A stretch of DNA of 64,000 nucleotides from Bacteroidia bacterium (GCA_030426665.1 JAUHYD010000002.1:62001-126000); one strand, 5' to 3'; shown: positions 44,901 through 53,554, numbered from the stretch's first letter. Made by a program: numbers and translations. The notes: generated from the letters alone by a model not told the origin.

Positions 44901-45906
44901 CAGTCATGCCGGTAGTAGTCCTTCTTATTTATGGCATGTCAATGGTAGTTTGGTTAGTAGTGGTCCTGCTTACAGTTTCGTGCCGGCTAACGGAGACGTC
45001 ATTACCGTAACTATGAACAGTAACGCAGATTGTCGTTCTGTTACAACTGTATTTGGTTCGGACACAATGACGGTATTGCCCGTTACTGTGCCATCATTGG
45101 CTGTGAGCGCAAGTCCGGGAGATACTGTCTGTTTGCATACCCCTGTCTCTTATTCTGCTTTTCCTACTTATGGTGGACATTCACCACAGTATCAGTGGAT
45201 GGTGAATGGTTTGCAGGTAGGAGTTGGTCCGTCCTATTTTTATGTTCCCTTGGATGGCGACGAGGTGTATTGCGTATTAATTAGTGACTATTTATGCCGA
45301 TCAGTTGATACAGTTTCCAGCGGACCCGTAAACATGGTTATTGATTCTTTCACGACACCAAATGTGACGATTACGCCGGACCCCGGATTGACCGTTGGAG
45401 AGGGAGAGTTGGTGACACTTTACACGACGGTCACAAATGCCGGCCCTACTCCCGGTTACCAATGGAGACTAAATGGGTATCCCATTTCCGGTGCAACTAA
45501 TAGTTCTTATGCAGCAGTTTTCCACGACAACGATTCTGTAGTCTGTAATGTAACAAGCAGTGGTTTTTGTGAAGGAGTAACGTCATTTGATTGGGTGTTC
45601 ATTAATATCGGAGATCTAGGTGTGATGCAGCATCATACCGGAAACACTGATTTGCGGATTGTACCGAACCCGAATAAAGGAAACTTTAGTTTGACAGGTA
45701 GCTTGCCGGTAAGAGGAAATGTAGACGTTGCAATAACCATTACCGATATGCTCGGGCAAAAGGTATATACTGGCAGGTTTAAATCTTTTAACGGAAGTGT
45801 AAGCCGGCAAATTGACCTTGATAATTCACTTGCTAATGGCGTTTATTCTTTGACCTCAGTTTGGGATGGGGGCAGAGAGGTCATCCATTTCATTATAAGC
45901 AGGTAG
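38998..45906 (+). CDS. giant secreted PKD/Ig-like-repeat protein (2302 aa), T9SS type A
   Basis: The 2302-residue protein starts with a signal peptide (PLKYLKITLVFALSLVSFFAKGQ). Residues ~24-1195 are about 14 PKD-like domains with the hallmark WNFGDG turns and 'PG.Y.V.L....GC' ends. Residues ~1198-1854 are 9 BIG2-like repeats of ~73 residues with paired cysteines (VCxG...GC). Then follow the shared module starting YCSGDAGVHIGLAGSQPG, Ig-like domains, and a type A sorting domain (VPNPNKGNFSL ... LANGVYSLTSVW). From the repeats on, the order matches the upstream giant protein closely, while the N-terminal half differs. A likely surface adhesin or matrix protein; PKD domains often bind or space glycans or other proteins in secreted enzymes and adhesins. 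Confidence 0.9.
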   Translation: MPLKYLKITLVFALSLVSFFAKGQLTAAFTADFPSGCTPLVVHFSNTSVDATSYSWNLGNGSSSSLSDPSASYITPGTYTVTLTAYNGGSSSTHSMVVNVYPLPTVNFAASDTTICPGTPVVYNNYSVGGTPGAVSYVWNFGDGSTSSAETPTYGHPTPGSYNITLFATNSMGCEQSKTKVSYLEVYTPPVAGYSGTDLLICNPPGVASFSNSSSGTFPLSYNWLFGDGASSAAPNPTHSYSVPGDYDVRLLVVDGRGCRDSLINSGFVTVSSLSASMTAPSVICQYDTAAIFNTGAAYTTTNWSFGDGYTSADVDVEHQYLSFGSFNINLIVGDGICFDTAVRSITVNPAPVGSFTVAPSVACPVPVTLNYIASIPGGSSATWQFLDDGTASGPSSSRSYSYGLMDTAVLSITNGFGCTTRVEQIDTVYDLVLELEASEPLGCAPLNTSFVSAAHVKAYNPLSGEFVTLPFPYTITGYSWNFGDGSPPVSTPTPSHTYIDTGVYNVTCTITTARGCTATSTIKVGAGVPPAVSISAVSSHICAGQRVYFNASTIGTATSFKWEFGDGGIDTGDVTHSSVHHTYTIPGIDTARVVASHHGCPSLESKMPVEIDSPNAVSSLTYLCIPNNGVAFGDSSLGADSRLWIFGDGDTSSLKNPVHYFPGTYNYSAQLTTFNNASGCRDTIGVSVKLAPPLIYMIADDPTICIHEQTDITPFVLGGSAQRYKWHVDDVQIVDTTVDVFTYRYDVPGLHDITLIIKDDRNCLDTFRRDNYMLIGNPIDSFTAVPPTGCGPLPVDFIDHSTGLSVCPLKSYFWSFGDGDTVTNFTPGVSHLYLAPGTYDARLVVTDSIGCTDTTTPPVQINVYRPHAGFYADLNNVCYGEYVHFNNTSTDYVSCLWLFGDGDTSTTTNPYHLYSSSGVFTPRLVATDVNGCSDTAVLLNYIYIAPSPHAVFSMSDSFAVCPPLNVSFSNSSTGAVTFNWDFGDGSSSIATSPSNPYSASGYYPVSLVAFNSIGCTDTAVRHVNIFGYSGAFSYTPLSGCNPLFVDFSAVLGNVASLVWDFGDGTTSGVSMTDTISHTYTTSGYFVPKLILTDTTGCTNASVGLDTILVDVVNPDFTVAPNPVCQGSAFTVTDASTATFSAPESWLWNFGGGSTDTGMSATHTYTIAGTHVVTLSVTNAYGCTTTTSKTVSVNPLPANISGTMTVCEGSTTPLFNASGGGTWVSGTTSVATVSGTGVVTGIAAGTSVITYTLPTGCSIDAVVTVIPLPGAISGADEICVGATTPFSSSTTGGTWNSSASLVASVHGITGVVTGASGGMATITYTATNGCYVTKGITINTVPSPILGTLTLCKGATTTLFQSLSGGTWISGDATVATVDGGGVVSGVNAGTAIITYAFSSGCQVNTTVTVHPLPADIEGGLSICLGFTSALSDTSAGGTWFSTDVSVAPITASGVVTGLFAGTSVISYTLPTGCYTNAIVTVNPLPVAISGATIACIGSPITLTNASPGGSWSSSDTAIVTVDAFTGTYTGVAAGTADIIYTLPTGCTTNITVTIEALPPPIGGGDQVCAGFALNLTNGLPGGVWSATPSPSMIATIHPYTGVVTGITPGTVTVSYTISTGCRQTQVVTVIVLPPVISGTPRVCVGDTTALSNTLSGGTWTTANPSIAVADPTTGLVAGVSAGTTVVTYTVGSGCFTVLSITVNPLPMPVTGPDQVCVGGSITLFDATPSGVWISDHTDTATVDLFSGVITGVRAGTTGINYALATGCKRTKYITVNPIPTDILGTPHVCIGAGVTLSDTTAGGVWVSSDRSVATIDSFSGVVSSVALGTSVIRYVFPSTGCFASIVVTVHPLPNVFSVTGGGNYCSGDAGVHIGLAGSQPGVSYLLYYGSFVTGYGPGTGSAIDFGLLTATGVYTVMATDVTSGCTNDMSGSATVGILPIVLPSVSVDFSPDDTVCAGDAVALTPDTSHAGSSPSYLWHVNGSLVSSGPAYSFVPANGDVITVTMNSNADCRSVTTVFGSDTMTVLPVTVPSLAVSASPGDTVCLHTPVSYSAFPTYGGHSPQYQWMVNGLQVGVGPSYFYVPLDGDEVYCVLISDYLCRSVDTVSSGPVNMVIDSFTTPNVTITPDPGLTVGEGELVTLYTTVTNAGPTPGYQWRLNGYPISGATNSSYAAVFHDNDSVVCNVTSSGFCEGVTSFDWVFINIGDLGVMQHHTGNTDLRIVPNPNKGNFSLTGSLPVRGNVDVAITITDMLGQKVYTGRFKSFNGSVSRQIDLDNSLANGVYSLTSVWDGGREVIHFIISR
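42590..44560 (+). repeat. 9 tandem ~219-base coding repeats (BIG2-like)
   Basis: These encode residues ~1198-1854 of the second giant protein. At least the last six match repeats 23-28 of the first giant protein in order (for example PGGSWSSSDTAI with PGGSWMSSDTAI, and VCAGFALNL with VCAGFATNL). Confidence 0.8.
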
Positions 45907-46033
45907 TAGTGTTGTGCTTATATTTTAAGTAAAATACAGAATACGTATCACGGATAGTGTTATAGTTAACATCTTGCCGTCAATAACGATTGATGCGTAA
46001 GGGTATGTATCTTTGTGAAAAATAGTCAAAAAT

Positions 46034-47812
46034 ATGAAAGAGTTCTTCAGGTCGTTTTTTGCATCATTGCTGGCGATAATTGTTTCGGGTGTGTTATTGG
46101 TTTTCTTTGTCGTAGTTCTGATAATAGGGTTGGCAAAGAGCATCACTGATAAGGACAGTAAGCAAGTTGACGGGGATGTTCTTGTCGTTGATGTTACGAA
46201 GCGTATCCACGAGCTTGGTGAGAAGAACCCTTTCGCGGCATTTAGTGAAACGTCCCAATACAAGGCCGGGTTATATGACATTACCAGTGCAATATCGTAT
46301 GCAAAGGATGACGAAGATATTAAAGGCATTTATTTGAAACTGGGACCTACTCCCAATGGCTGGGCAACTTTACAGGAACTGAAAAATGCACTTGTTGACT
46401 TTAAGAAGTCCGGTAAGTTTATTTATAGCTATGGAGAGTCTATAACGCAGGGAGCTTACTATGTGGCTACGGCTTCTGACAGTATATTCATGAACCCATC
46501 CGGTGGTATTGAATTGAAAGGTTTTGCCACAGTTTTGGGTTTCTTTAAAGGCGCCCTGGATAAATTGGAACTGACCCCCGAAATATTCTATGCAGGAAAA
46601 TTCAAGAGTGCAACTGAACCTTTTCGTGCGTATGAAATTAGCGAACCGAACAGACTGCAGATTCAGGCATTTCAAAATGGAATGTGGGATCAGTTCCTTA
46701 CTGCTGCTGCATCTTATATAAAAGAGGATAAGCAAACCATTCACCAATGGGCAGTAGATGGTGCAATTCAGTTCCCAACTGACGCATTGAAATACGGGAT
46801 GGTTGCAGGATTACGGTATCAGGACGAAATCAATGAATTATTGAGGACCAAGACCGGCAGGACAGAAAAGCAGGGCGTCAAAGCTGTGTCAATGAACGAT
46901 TATGCTGAAGGCGTGAAAGGATTGGGCGGAAGTGGTGAGGGTAGGATAGCTGTCCTATTTGCCGAGGGAGAAATAAAGGATGGGGAGCAAATGGACGATA
47001 ATGAGATTGCCTCAAAGACGCTATGTGAAGAAATTCGTAAGCTGAGAAAAAAGAGCAAGGTGAAGGCTGTTGTTTTGCGTGTAAATTCTCCGGGAGGTAG
47101 CGCATTAGCTTCTGAGGTGATATTGAGAGAGTTGGTATTGCTGCAAAAGGAAAAACCACTGATAGTTTCCATGGGTGACTATGCGGCATCCGGTGGTTAT
47201 TATATTTCGAGTCATGCTGATAGTATTTTCGCACAGCCCAATACTATTACCGGCAGCATCGGGGTGTTTGGAATGATGTTTAGTATCGACAGGATGATGA
47301 AGAATAAGTTAGGTGTGACTTTCGATGAAGTTAAAAATGCACCCTACGCAGACTTCCCTACTGGTACTCGGCCACTGACTCCTGCTGAAGGTGTGCGCAT
47401 GCAACGTGCTATCGATACAATATATGCAAAGTTCAAAGGGCATGTAGTTGCCGGTAGGGCTTTGGAGGTTGAAGCGGTAGATTCAATAGCGCAGGGTCGT
47501 GTTTGGACGGGTGTAGATGCGCTGAGGATTGGACTGGTTGATGGATTGGGTGGTATGGAGCGCGCAATCGAAAGTGCTGCCGCTAAAGCCGGTCTGAAGT
47601 CGTATAAGGTGCTCACATATCCGGAATCCGTAGATAAGCTCAGCACGATGATGAAGAGGTTTAGTGCTAATACTGAAGCAAAAGTGGTATTGAAGTCTGC
47701 GATAAAGGAAGAACTTGGTGATGCGTACACCTGGTACGAAAAAGTGAAGAGCCTCCGGGACATGAACGGTCGTGCGATGATGGCGATGCCTTTTGTACTT
47801 ACCGTAAAGTAA
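46034..47812 (+). CDS. sppA: signal peptide peptidase SppA (67K type)
   Basis: The 592-residue membrane-bound serine protease cuts leftover signal peptides. An N-terminal membrane segment (residues ~10-33, ASLLAIIVSGVLLVFFVVVLII) is followed by two SppA/S49 domains. The catalytic dyad is K191 in GKFKSATEPF (family YKSAVEPF) and S386 in GDYAASGGYYIS, so both are present. The length equals E. coli-type SppA, which has a degenerate first half. It follows the giant gene after 127 bases and precedes surE by 59 bases in the same direction. Confidence 0.95.
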   Translation: MKEFFRSFFASLLAIIVSGVLLVFFVVVLIIGLAKSITDKDSKQVDGDVLVVDVTKRIHELGEKNPFAAFSETSQYKAGLYDITSAISYAKDDEDIKGIYLKLGPTPNGWATLQELKNALVDFKKSGKFIYSYGESITQGAYYVATASDSIFMNPSGGIELKGFATVLGFFKGALDKLELTPEIFYAGKFKSATEPFRAYEISEPNRLQIQAFQNGMWDQFLTAAASYIKEDKQTIHQWAVDGAIQFPTDALKYGMVAGLRYQDEINELLRTKTGRTEKQGVKAVSMNDYAEGVKGLGGSGEGRIAVLFAEGEIKDGEQMDDNEIASKTLCEEIRKLRKKSKVKAVVLRVNSPGGSALASEVILRELVLLQKEKPLIVSMGDYAASGGYYISSHADSIFAQPNTITGSIGVFGMMFSIDRMMKNKLGVTFDEVKNAPYADFPTGTRPLTPAEGVRMQRAIDTIYAKFKGHVVAGRALEVEAVDSIAQGRVWTGVDALRIGLVDGLGGMERAIESAAAKAGLKSYKVLTYPESVDKLSTMMKRFSANTEAKVVLKSAIKEELGDAYTWYEKVKSLRDMNGRAMMAMPFVLTVK

Positions 47813-47871
47813 TACTTTAGATTCCGCGTAAAATGAACCCGACAAGTGTCGGAGGAGGAAAGTTAGTTGAT

Positions 47872-48645
47872 ATGATAGAAAAGGTTCCGGTTATTTTAAT
47901 TGCAAATGATGATGGTATCACGGCTCCGGGAATAAGAGCTTTGGTGGATGCTGTAAAAGGATTGGGTAGAATAGTAGTGGTTGCCCCAGATAGTCCGCAG
48001 TCCGGTATGGGGCATGCGATTACAATAGACAAACCTCTAAGGTTAAACAAGGTAGACATCTTTGATGGAGTTGAGTCTTGGCAATGTAGCGGCACTCCTG
48101 CCGATTGCGTTAAGCTGGCGAGAGATAAGATATTGCACGATAAGCCGGATATATGCTTTAGCGGTATTAATCATGGCGCCAATCACTCTATTAATGTCAT
48201 CTATTCCGGTACAATGAGTGTCGCTATGGAAGCAGCTATTGAAGGTATCCCTTCCGTGGGGTTTTCTTCGCTCGATTATAAGTTCGATACCGACTTTACT
48301 GTTGCAAGAAAAGTTGTGAGAGATATAGCTAAGCGAATGTTGGCACAAAAGTTGCCGGAGCATATTTTGCTCAATGTAAATATTCCTGTAGTTACAGAAA
48401 AGTCTTTTAAGGGGCTGAAAATATGCAGGCAGGCCTATGCCAAATGGGATGAACAATTTGATCACCGCCAAGACCCTCGCGGCAATGATTACTACTGGAT
48501 GGTAGGTAAGTTTGTAAATATGGATACGGAGTCAGGTACCGATGTGGAAGCACTAAAACAAGGTTATGCATCTGTAGTGCCGGTAACCATAGACTTTACC
48601 GACAAGAAGGTAAAATCCTGGTTGGAGCAAGAGTGGAAAATGTAA
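47872..48645 (+). CDS. surE: 5'/3'-nucleotidase SurE
   Basis: The 257-residue phosphatase removes phosphate from nucleoside monophosphates. I start at the ATG at 47872 rather than 47833, because the conserved N terminus 'hhhhNDDG' then begins after 11 residues (IEKVPVILIANDDGITAPGI), and a GGAGG purine run lies 7-12 bases ahead. Motifs are NDDG (metal D13, D14), DSPQSGMGHAIT, SGINHGANHSINVIYSGTM and AAIEGIPSVGFS. It is co-directional with sppA. The family is old and cytoplasmic. Confidence 0.93.
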   Translation: MIEKVPVILIANDDGITAPGIRALVDAVKGLGRIVVVAPDSPQSGMGHAITIDKPLRLNKVDIFDGVESWQCSGTPADCVKLARDKILHDKPDICFSGINHGANHSINVIYSGTMSVAMEAAIEGIPSVGFSSLDYKFDTDFTVARKVVRDIAKRMLAQKLPEHILLNVNIPVVTEKSFKGLKICRQAYAKWDEQFDHRQDPRGNDYYWMVGKFVNMDTESGTDVEALKQGYASVVPVTIDFTDKKVKSWLEQEWKM

Positions 48646-48736
48646 GGCTGCATATTCTTTTGCGTTAGCTTGTACGTTGATATTTGTTTATATTGTGGTT
48701 CGAGATTTCATTGTCACATAAAAACACTCATCAACA

Positions 48737-50005
48737 ATGGACAAGCGCACTTTTCTAAAAAATTTATCAATTCTCGGGTTAAGCAGTATGTCTGCTATTC
48801 CCGCTATGGGCAGGGTGTTGGGAAGCGCAGGTAGCGCGCATACTTTGCCCGAGCAGGGCGACAAGGACTATTGGAAGAAAGTCAGAAATGGCTATCGCTT
48901 GAATTCCGAATTTATAAATCTTGAGAATGGGTATTATTGCGTGATGCCCGATGAAATCCTCGAACAATACCAGATGCATATTAGAGAGGTGAACCGGTTG
49001 GGTGCCTACTACATGAGGAACTTTCAGTTTGACAACAAAGATACTGCTGCCGGACAGATTGCCGAGCTAACAGGATGTTCACCGGAAGAGGTCGTCCTTA
49101 CACGAAATACAACTGAGTCACTTGATTTGGTAATATCCGGGCAAAAATGGCAGGCAGGCGATGAGGCTGTGATGGCCTATCAGGATTATGGGGCAATGCT
49201 GGATATGTTTAAGCAGGTGGGCGAGCGATATGGAGTAGTCAGTAAATATGTTCTGGTGCCGCCGGACCCACTCTCAGACGATGAAATTGTAGCCGCTTAT
49301 GAGCGTGCCATTACGCCTAAGACAAAGCTCCTGATGGTTTGCCACATGATAAACATCACGGGGCATATAATGCCTGTCCGTAAGATTTGCGACATGGCAC
49401 ATAGAAGAGGTGTAAAAGTGATGGTTGATGGTGCACATGCACTGGCACACATACAGTTTTCAATACCCGATTTGGATTGTGATTTCTATGGAAGTAGTTT
49501 ACATAAATGGTTAAGTGTGCCGCTGGGTGCAGGTATGCTGTACGTTAAAAAGGAACATATACCGGACATGTGGCCGATATTCGCGGATTACAGTAAAAAG
49601 CCTGAAGACATCCATCGGCTGAACCATACTGGTACGCATCCTGTAGCTACTGACCTGACTGTTTCAGCAGCGATTGCATATTACAAGAAAATAGGGGCAG
49701 AGAACAAAGAAGAACGATTGCGTTATTTGCAACGTTACTGGACCGATAAGGTTCGGGATTTAGACCACGTAACAGTAAATACCCCTACTGACCCAAAGCG
49801 TTCCTGTGGTATAGCGAATGTTGGTGTGTCAATTTACACACCGGCAGAACTGGCTGAATATCTTATGAAACAATACAAAATTTACACCGTGGCAATCGAC
49901 AATCCCAAGGCACGCGTGCGTGGATGCAGAATTGTTCCGAATCTATTCACAACTACCGATGAACTGGATATTTTGGTTGAGGCATTGAACAATGCTAAGG
50001 CATAA
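48737..50005 (+). CDS. class V PLP aminotransferase (isopenicillin-N-epimerase/cysteine-desulfurase-like)
   Basis: The 422-residue protein has an N-terminal signal-like stretch (DKRTFLKNLSILGLSSMSAI) with KR instead of the twin arginine, so export by Tat is uncertain. Class V PLP residues are D231 in VMVDGAHALAH and Schiff-base K257 in GSSLHKWLSVPLGAG. The stretch EEVVLTRNTTESLDLVI and the layout match the CefD-like branch (isopenicillin N epimerase-like), for which many Bacteroidota members have no known substrate. It is not a standard IscS: the active-site cysteine loop is not evident. It stands alone downstream of surE. Confidence 0.85.
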   Translation: MDKRTFLKNLSILGLSSMSAIPAMGRVLGSAGSAHTLPEQGDKDYWKKVRNGYRLNSEFINLENGYYCVMPDEILEQYQMHIREVNRLGAYYMRNFQFDNKDTAAGQIAELTGCSPEEVVLTRNTTESLDLVISGQKWQAGDEAVMAYQDYGAMLDMFKQVGERYGVVSKYVLVPPDPLSDDEIVAAYERAITPKTKLLMVCHMINITGHIMPVRKICDMAHRRGVKVMVDGAHALAHIQFSIPDLDCDFYGSSLHKWLSVPLGAGMLYVKKEHIPDMWPIFADYSKKPEDIHRLNHTGTHPVATDLTVSAAIAYYKKIGAENKEERLRYLQRYWTDKVRDLDHVTVNTPTDPKRSCGIANVGVSIYTPAELAEYLMKQYKIYTVAIDNPKARVRGCRIVPNLFTTTDELDILVEALNNAKA

Positions 50006-50090
50006 AGGTCACATCATCCTGTGACTTCATCGCCTTTCCGGGATGCTGCCTTTTGAATGAATTGATTCCGTTCGCCCAGTAAATTCAACC

Positions 50091-50792
50091 TTAGAAGGCA
50101 CGATACGTCAACAGGTAGTCTGTTGTATCCGGAAGATCTATCGGAGGGTAATTTTCCGGTGGACCTGCATGGAAGTTTGTAGAATCCAGCCTTCTTGTCT
50201 TAAATGAGAATTTCAGTTTAAATGAACCCTCAGTAAAGTCAACAAGCTCGGCACCGTATAAATCATACTCGTGAATAGGATAGGATGTGAAATGTACTTC
50301 CCGAATAGTATCTAACACTATAAATTGCTTAAGGAATCCGGGAGTAGTATCTAGTCTTCCAATAATAGTGTCCAACTCCAATGGTGCTGTCGACAATGTC
50401 TCAAATCGGTATGGTTCAATGTTTTGAGTTACCGCAAAAATACTGTTGAATCCATCGAACAAATCTATGTAGCGATCGTTGTTATATAAGCGCCATGTAA
50501 AAGCTCTGGAATCCGGATCGGATGCATCACATTTTTCTCCGCCGGTAAAATATAATCCGAAATGCGCAGAATCAAACTTCATGTAGTCATCTTTATAGCA
50601 ATCGGGTATGAAGTCAAGATATTGAAGGTTCGTATCCTTGCCATCCGGTTTTTTCACGGTCATGGTGCCACCAGACAATTTCCATTGTCTGGAACGCATC
50701 AGGTTTTCGGTGCTTGGAGTCACCTCGGGCGACGGTTGCGTACATGCCGTCAAAAGAACAATTGCCGATAAGAAAAGGAAAAAGTATTTCAT
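50091..50792 (-). CDS. putative lipoprotein, unknown
   Basis: The 233-residue protein begins with a type II signal peptide (MKYFFLFLSAIVLLTAC, lipobox LTAC, then TQPSPEVTPS). The mature part has aromatic, beta-rich segments (for example MKFDSAHFGLYFTGGEKC and AFTWRLYNNDRYIDLFDG) that resemble lipocalin-like domains of Bacteroidota lipoproteins, but I cannot prove the family. It is convergent with the aminotransferase gene (85-base gap). Confidence 0.65.
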   Translation of the reverse strand: MKYFFLFLSAIVLLTACTQPSPEVTPSTENLMRSRQWKLSGGTMTVKKPDGKDTNLQYLDFIPDCYKDDYMKFDSAHFGLYFTGGEKCDASDPDSRAFTWRLYNNDRYIDLFDGFNSIFAVTQNIEPYRFETLSTAPLELDTIIGRLDTTPGFLKQFIVLDTIREVHFTSYPIHEYDLYGAELVDFTEGSFKLKFSFKTRRLDSTNFHAGPPENYPPIDLPDTTDYLLTYRAF

Positions 50793-51040
50793 ACTTTATA
50801 TGACAAAATTTAAACGTTAAAACTACTAAATATTATTGATGACTAAAACAGATGTCTTTAAATTAATTATATGATACTGGTGTATACAGGTCTATTGCCA
50901 AACAGTCACTATTTAGGAGTTTCTGAAGTACGCTTCATTTTTGCAATGTATTTCGGTAGCCGGTGGTAATATTGTCGTTTCCGATGTTAAAATGAACCTC
51001 GGCTTAGCGTTGGTTGTTCCTAATTTACAATTGGTTGCAG

Positions 51041-51048
51041 TATCTTTG
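51041..51048 (+). promoter_or_regulatory. candidate -7 element for mdh
   Basis: TATCTTTG matches TAnnTTTG and lies 43 bases before the mdh ATG. A TTG lies 24 bases further upstream (51014-51016), slightly beyond the normal -33 spacing. The ~299-base gap from the upstream lipoprotein gene otherwise holds nothing I can name. Confidence 0.5.
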
Positions 51049-51091
51049 CCAAAATAATATTTCATTATCTAACACACAAAATAATATTTAA

Positions 51092-52030
51092 ATGAAAGTA
51101 ACAGTAGTGGGTGCAGGTGCCGTTGGGGCAACTTGTGCTGACAACATCGCAAGGAGAGAGATAGCTGAAGAATTGGTGATTCTTGACATTAAAGAAGGAT
51201 TTGCTGAAGGTAAGGCTTTGGACATTATGCAGACGGCATCATTATCAGGTTTTGATACTCGTGTAAAAGGTGTAACAAATGATTATGCTGCTACAGCTGG
51301 TTCCGATGTGGTTGTAATTACTTCAGGCATGCCGCGTAAGCCCGGTATGACAAGAGAAGAGTTGATAGGTACGAATGCACGTATTGTAGAATCTGTATGC
51401 AAAAGCATATTGGAGCACTCACCTAATGCAATTATTGTTGTTATATCTAACCCTATGGATACGATGACTTATCTGGCACTCAAATCAACCGGTTTGGCTA
51501 AGAACCGTATCATTGGTATGGGTGGTATACTGGATAGTGCAAGATTTAAATGTTATTTACAGAAGGAATTGAATTGCTCTCCAAACGACTTGCAGGCAAC
51601 TGTTATCGGTGGACATGGCGACACTACTATGATTCCGCTTACACGCTTAGCAACCCTTAATGGTACGCCGGTATCTAATATGCTTAGCGAAGAGTCACTT
51701 AAGAAAGTTGCTGCCGATACAATGGTTGGTGGTGCTACGCTGACTCGTTTGTTAGGTACTTCTGCCTGGTATGCTCCCGGCGCTGCTGCTGCTGAGTTGG
51801 TAGAGTCTATTGTTCGCAACCAGAAGAAAGTATTCCCATGTTGCGTTGCGCTTGACGGAGAGTACGGACAAAAAGATATTTGTCTGGGTGTTCCTGTTGT
51901 TGTTGGTAGCAAAGGTTGGGAGAAAATAATTGACTTCAAACTGAACGAAGAAGAGACAGCATCGTTCAATAAGTCTGCCGAGGCCGTTCGCAATATGAAT
52001 GCCGTACTTGACACACTTGTTGCTTCCTAG
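51092..52030 (+). CDS. mdh: malate dehydrogenase (LDH-like type)
   Basis: The 312-residue enzyme interconverts malate and oxaloacetate with NAD in the TCA cycle. It has the dinucleotide loop VVGAGAVGATCADNI, the coenzyme aspartate in LVILDIKEG, the substrate arginines in GMPRKPGMTREEL, SNPMDTMTYLA, the catalytic His in IGGHGDTTMIP and the R-containing GGATLTRLLG. This is the LDH-like MDH form common in Bacteroidota. A perfect terminator hairpin follows. Confidence 0.96.
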   Translation: MKVTVVGAGAVGATCADNIARREIAEELVILDIKEGFAEGKALDIMQTASLSGFDTRVKGVTNDYAATAGSDVVVITSGMPRKPGMTREELIGTNARIVESVCKSILEHSPNAIIVVISNPMDTMTYLALKSTGLAKNRIIGMGGILDSARFKCYLQKELNCSPNDLQATVIGGHGDTTMIPLTRLATLNGTPVSNMLSEESLKKVAADTMVGGATLTRLLGTSAWYAPGAAAAELVESIVRNQKKVFPCCVALDGEYGQKDICLGVPVVVGSKGWEKIIDFKLNEEETASFNKSAEAVRNMNAVLDTLVAS

Positions 52031-52055
52031 GTTTACATCAATATTATATAGTTTT

Positions 52056-52090
52056 CAGAAACGCTCCGTCTTCGGGGCGTTTCTGTTTTT
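52056..52090 (+). terminator. intrinsic terminator after mdh
   Basis: A 13-bp stem (CAGAAACGCTCCG / CGGGGCGTTTCTG, one G-T pair) with a four-base loop is followed by TTTTT, a textbook terminator 25 bases after the mdh stop. Confidence 0.9.
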
Positions 52091-52190
52091 ATAGGTAAGT
52101 CATGTTTCATGTTATTGGGGTGTAGTGTGCGCACATACAATGAAGCATGTCGTAAAATGGTGTGCCGGATTTTTGAAAGTGTGTTAATAA

Positions 52191-52224
52191 GAAAACAGGC
52201 TGCTCCGATGATCGAAACAGCCTG
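52191..52224 (-). terminator. intrinsic terminator after metK
   Basis: On the minus strand CAGGCTG ... CAGCCTG forms a 7-bp stem followed by TTTTC. It lies 26 bases beyond the metK stop, and closes the convergent mdh-metK intergenic region. Confidence 0.75.
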
Positions 52225-52249
52225 CACTCCTTTTAACCTTTATAGTAAC

Positions 52250-53503
52250 TTACTTTACTTTAAAAGCCTTTTTAATTTTATTTACAAAATCAAGCTTCTC
52301 CCACGTAAAGAGCTCAACTTTCATGTTCTTCGTTTTTCCATCAGCGCTCTTGAACGTTTTGGTAACTGTTTCCGGCGTACGACCCATGTGCCCGTATGCT
52401 GCGCACTCGCTGTACATCGGCTGGCGAAGTTTCAATCTGTTCTCTATAGCGTAAGGGCGCATATCGAAGATGCCGCTAAGCACCTTTGCTATTGCACCGT
52501 CTGTCATGTCTACTTTTGCCGTTCCGTAAGTATTTACATACAGTCCCATTGGTTCTGCAACACCTATCGCATAGGATACCTGAACCAGCACCTCATCACA
52601 GATTCCTGCAGCTACCAGATTTTTAGCAATATGACGCGTCGCGTAAGCAGCAGAACGGTCTACTTTACTCGGATCTTTTCCGGAAAATGCACCACCACCG
52701 TGTGCGCCCTTACCGCCGTATGTATCAACGATGATTTTACGACCCGTAAGTCCTGAATCTCCGTGTGGTCCACCTATCACAAACTTCCCGGTTGGGTTGA
52801 TGTGGTACTTTATTTTGTCATTAAACAAATGCTTGTACTGTGGGTAGCTCTTCAGAATGCGTGGAATCAGGATAGACTTAATGTCTTTAGTGATTCTCGC
52901 CTGCATTTCTTTTTCCGGTGCGAAGTCATCGTGCTGTGTCGAGATAACTATGGCGTCGATTCTGATAGGCTTATTGTTATCATCGTACTCCAGCGTTACC
53001 TGGCTCTTGGCATCCGGACGCAAATATTTCATTTGCTTACCGGCTTTACGTATTGCCGAAAGTTGAAGTAATAGGTTATGTGCCAGGTCAAGTGCCAATG
53101 GCATGTAGTTGTTGGTCTCGCTTGTTGCATATCCAAACATCATACCCTGGTCACCGGCACCCTGGTCTTCTTTCTTTTTCTTTTCCACACCTTGGCTGAT
53201 GTCTGCAGATTGCTCATGTATCGCAGAAAGAACACCACATGAGTGCGCTTCAAACATATACTCGCTCTTGGTATAACCAATTCTGGCGATTACCTCACGA
53301 GCAAGACTCTGAACATCAATATAGGTGTTGCATTTAACCTCTCCCGCAAGTACCACCTGACCGGTAGTAACAAGCGTTTCACATGCAATTTTTGATTGTG
53401 GGTCCCAGGCAAGAAAATTATCAACTAAAGCATCCGATATTTGGTCGGCTATCTTATCAGGATGCCCTTCAGATACCGATTCCGATGTGAATAAATATGA
53501 CAT
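52250..53503 (-). CDS. metK: S-adenosylmethionine synthetase MetK
   Basis: I start at the ATG at 53503, giving [17 protein letters not shown], the conserved N terminus; the longer open frame is not needed. The 417-residue enzyme makes SAM from methionine and ATP. Motifs are GHPDK (ATP), [12 protein letters not shown] (the hexapeptide family signature) and [15 protein letters not shown] (the glycine-rich loop). Besides general methylation, SAM is the cofactor of ThiC in this window. No SAM riboswitch is visible in the 180-base leader region. Confidence 0.97.
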   Translation of the reverse strand: MSYLFTSESVSEGHPDKIADQISDALVDNFLAWDPQSKIACETLVTTGQVVLAGEVKCNTYIDVQSLAREVIARIGYTKSEYMFEAHSCGVLSAIHEQSADISQGVEKKKKEDQGAGDQGMMFGYATSETNNYMPLALDLAHNLLLQLSAIRKAGKQMKYLRPDAKSQVTLEYDDNNKPIRIDAIVISTQHDDFAPEKEMQARITKDIKSILIPRILKSYPQYKHLFNDKIKYHINPTGKFVIGGPHGDSGLTGRKIIVDTYGGKGAHGGGAFSGKDPSKVDRSAAYATRHIAKNLVAAGICDEVLVQVSYAIGVAEPMGLYVNTYGTAKVDMTDGAIAKVLSGIFDMRPYAIENRLKLRQPMYSECAAYGHMGRTPETVTKTFKSADGKTKNMKVELFTWEKLDFVNKIKKAFKVK

Positions 53504-53554
53504 ATGTCTTACAGAATTTTTAAAATGATGAATTAAAAATTTACGATTAGCGGG

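Noticed and set aside
45925-46329. Minus-strand frame overlapping the sppA start
   Set aside because: SppA's start and membrane anchor are clear on the plus strand; the antisense frame has no support.
52109-52756. 215-codon plus-strand frame opposite metK
   Set aside because: It overlaps metK and its terminator on the other strand, with no recognisable domain.
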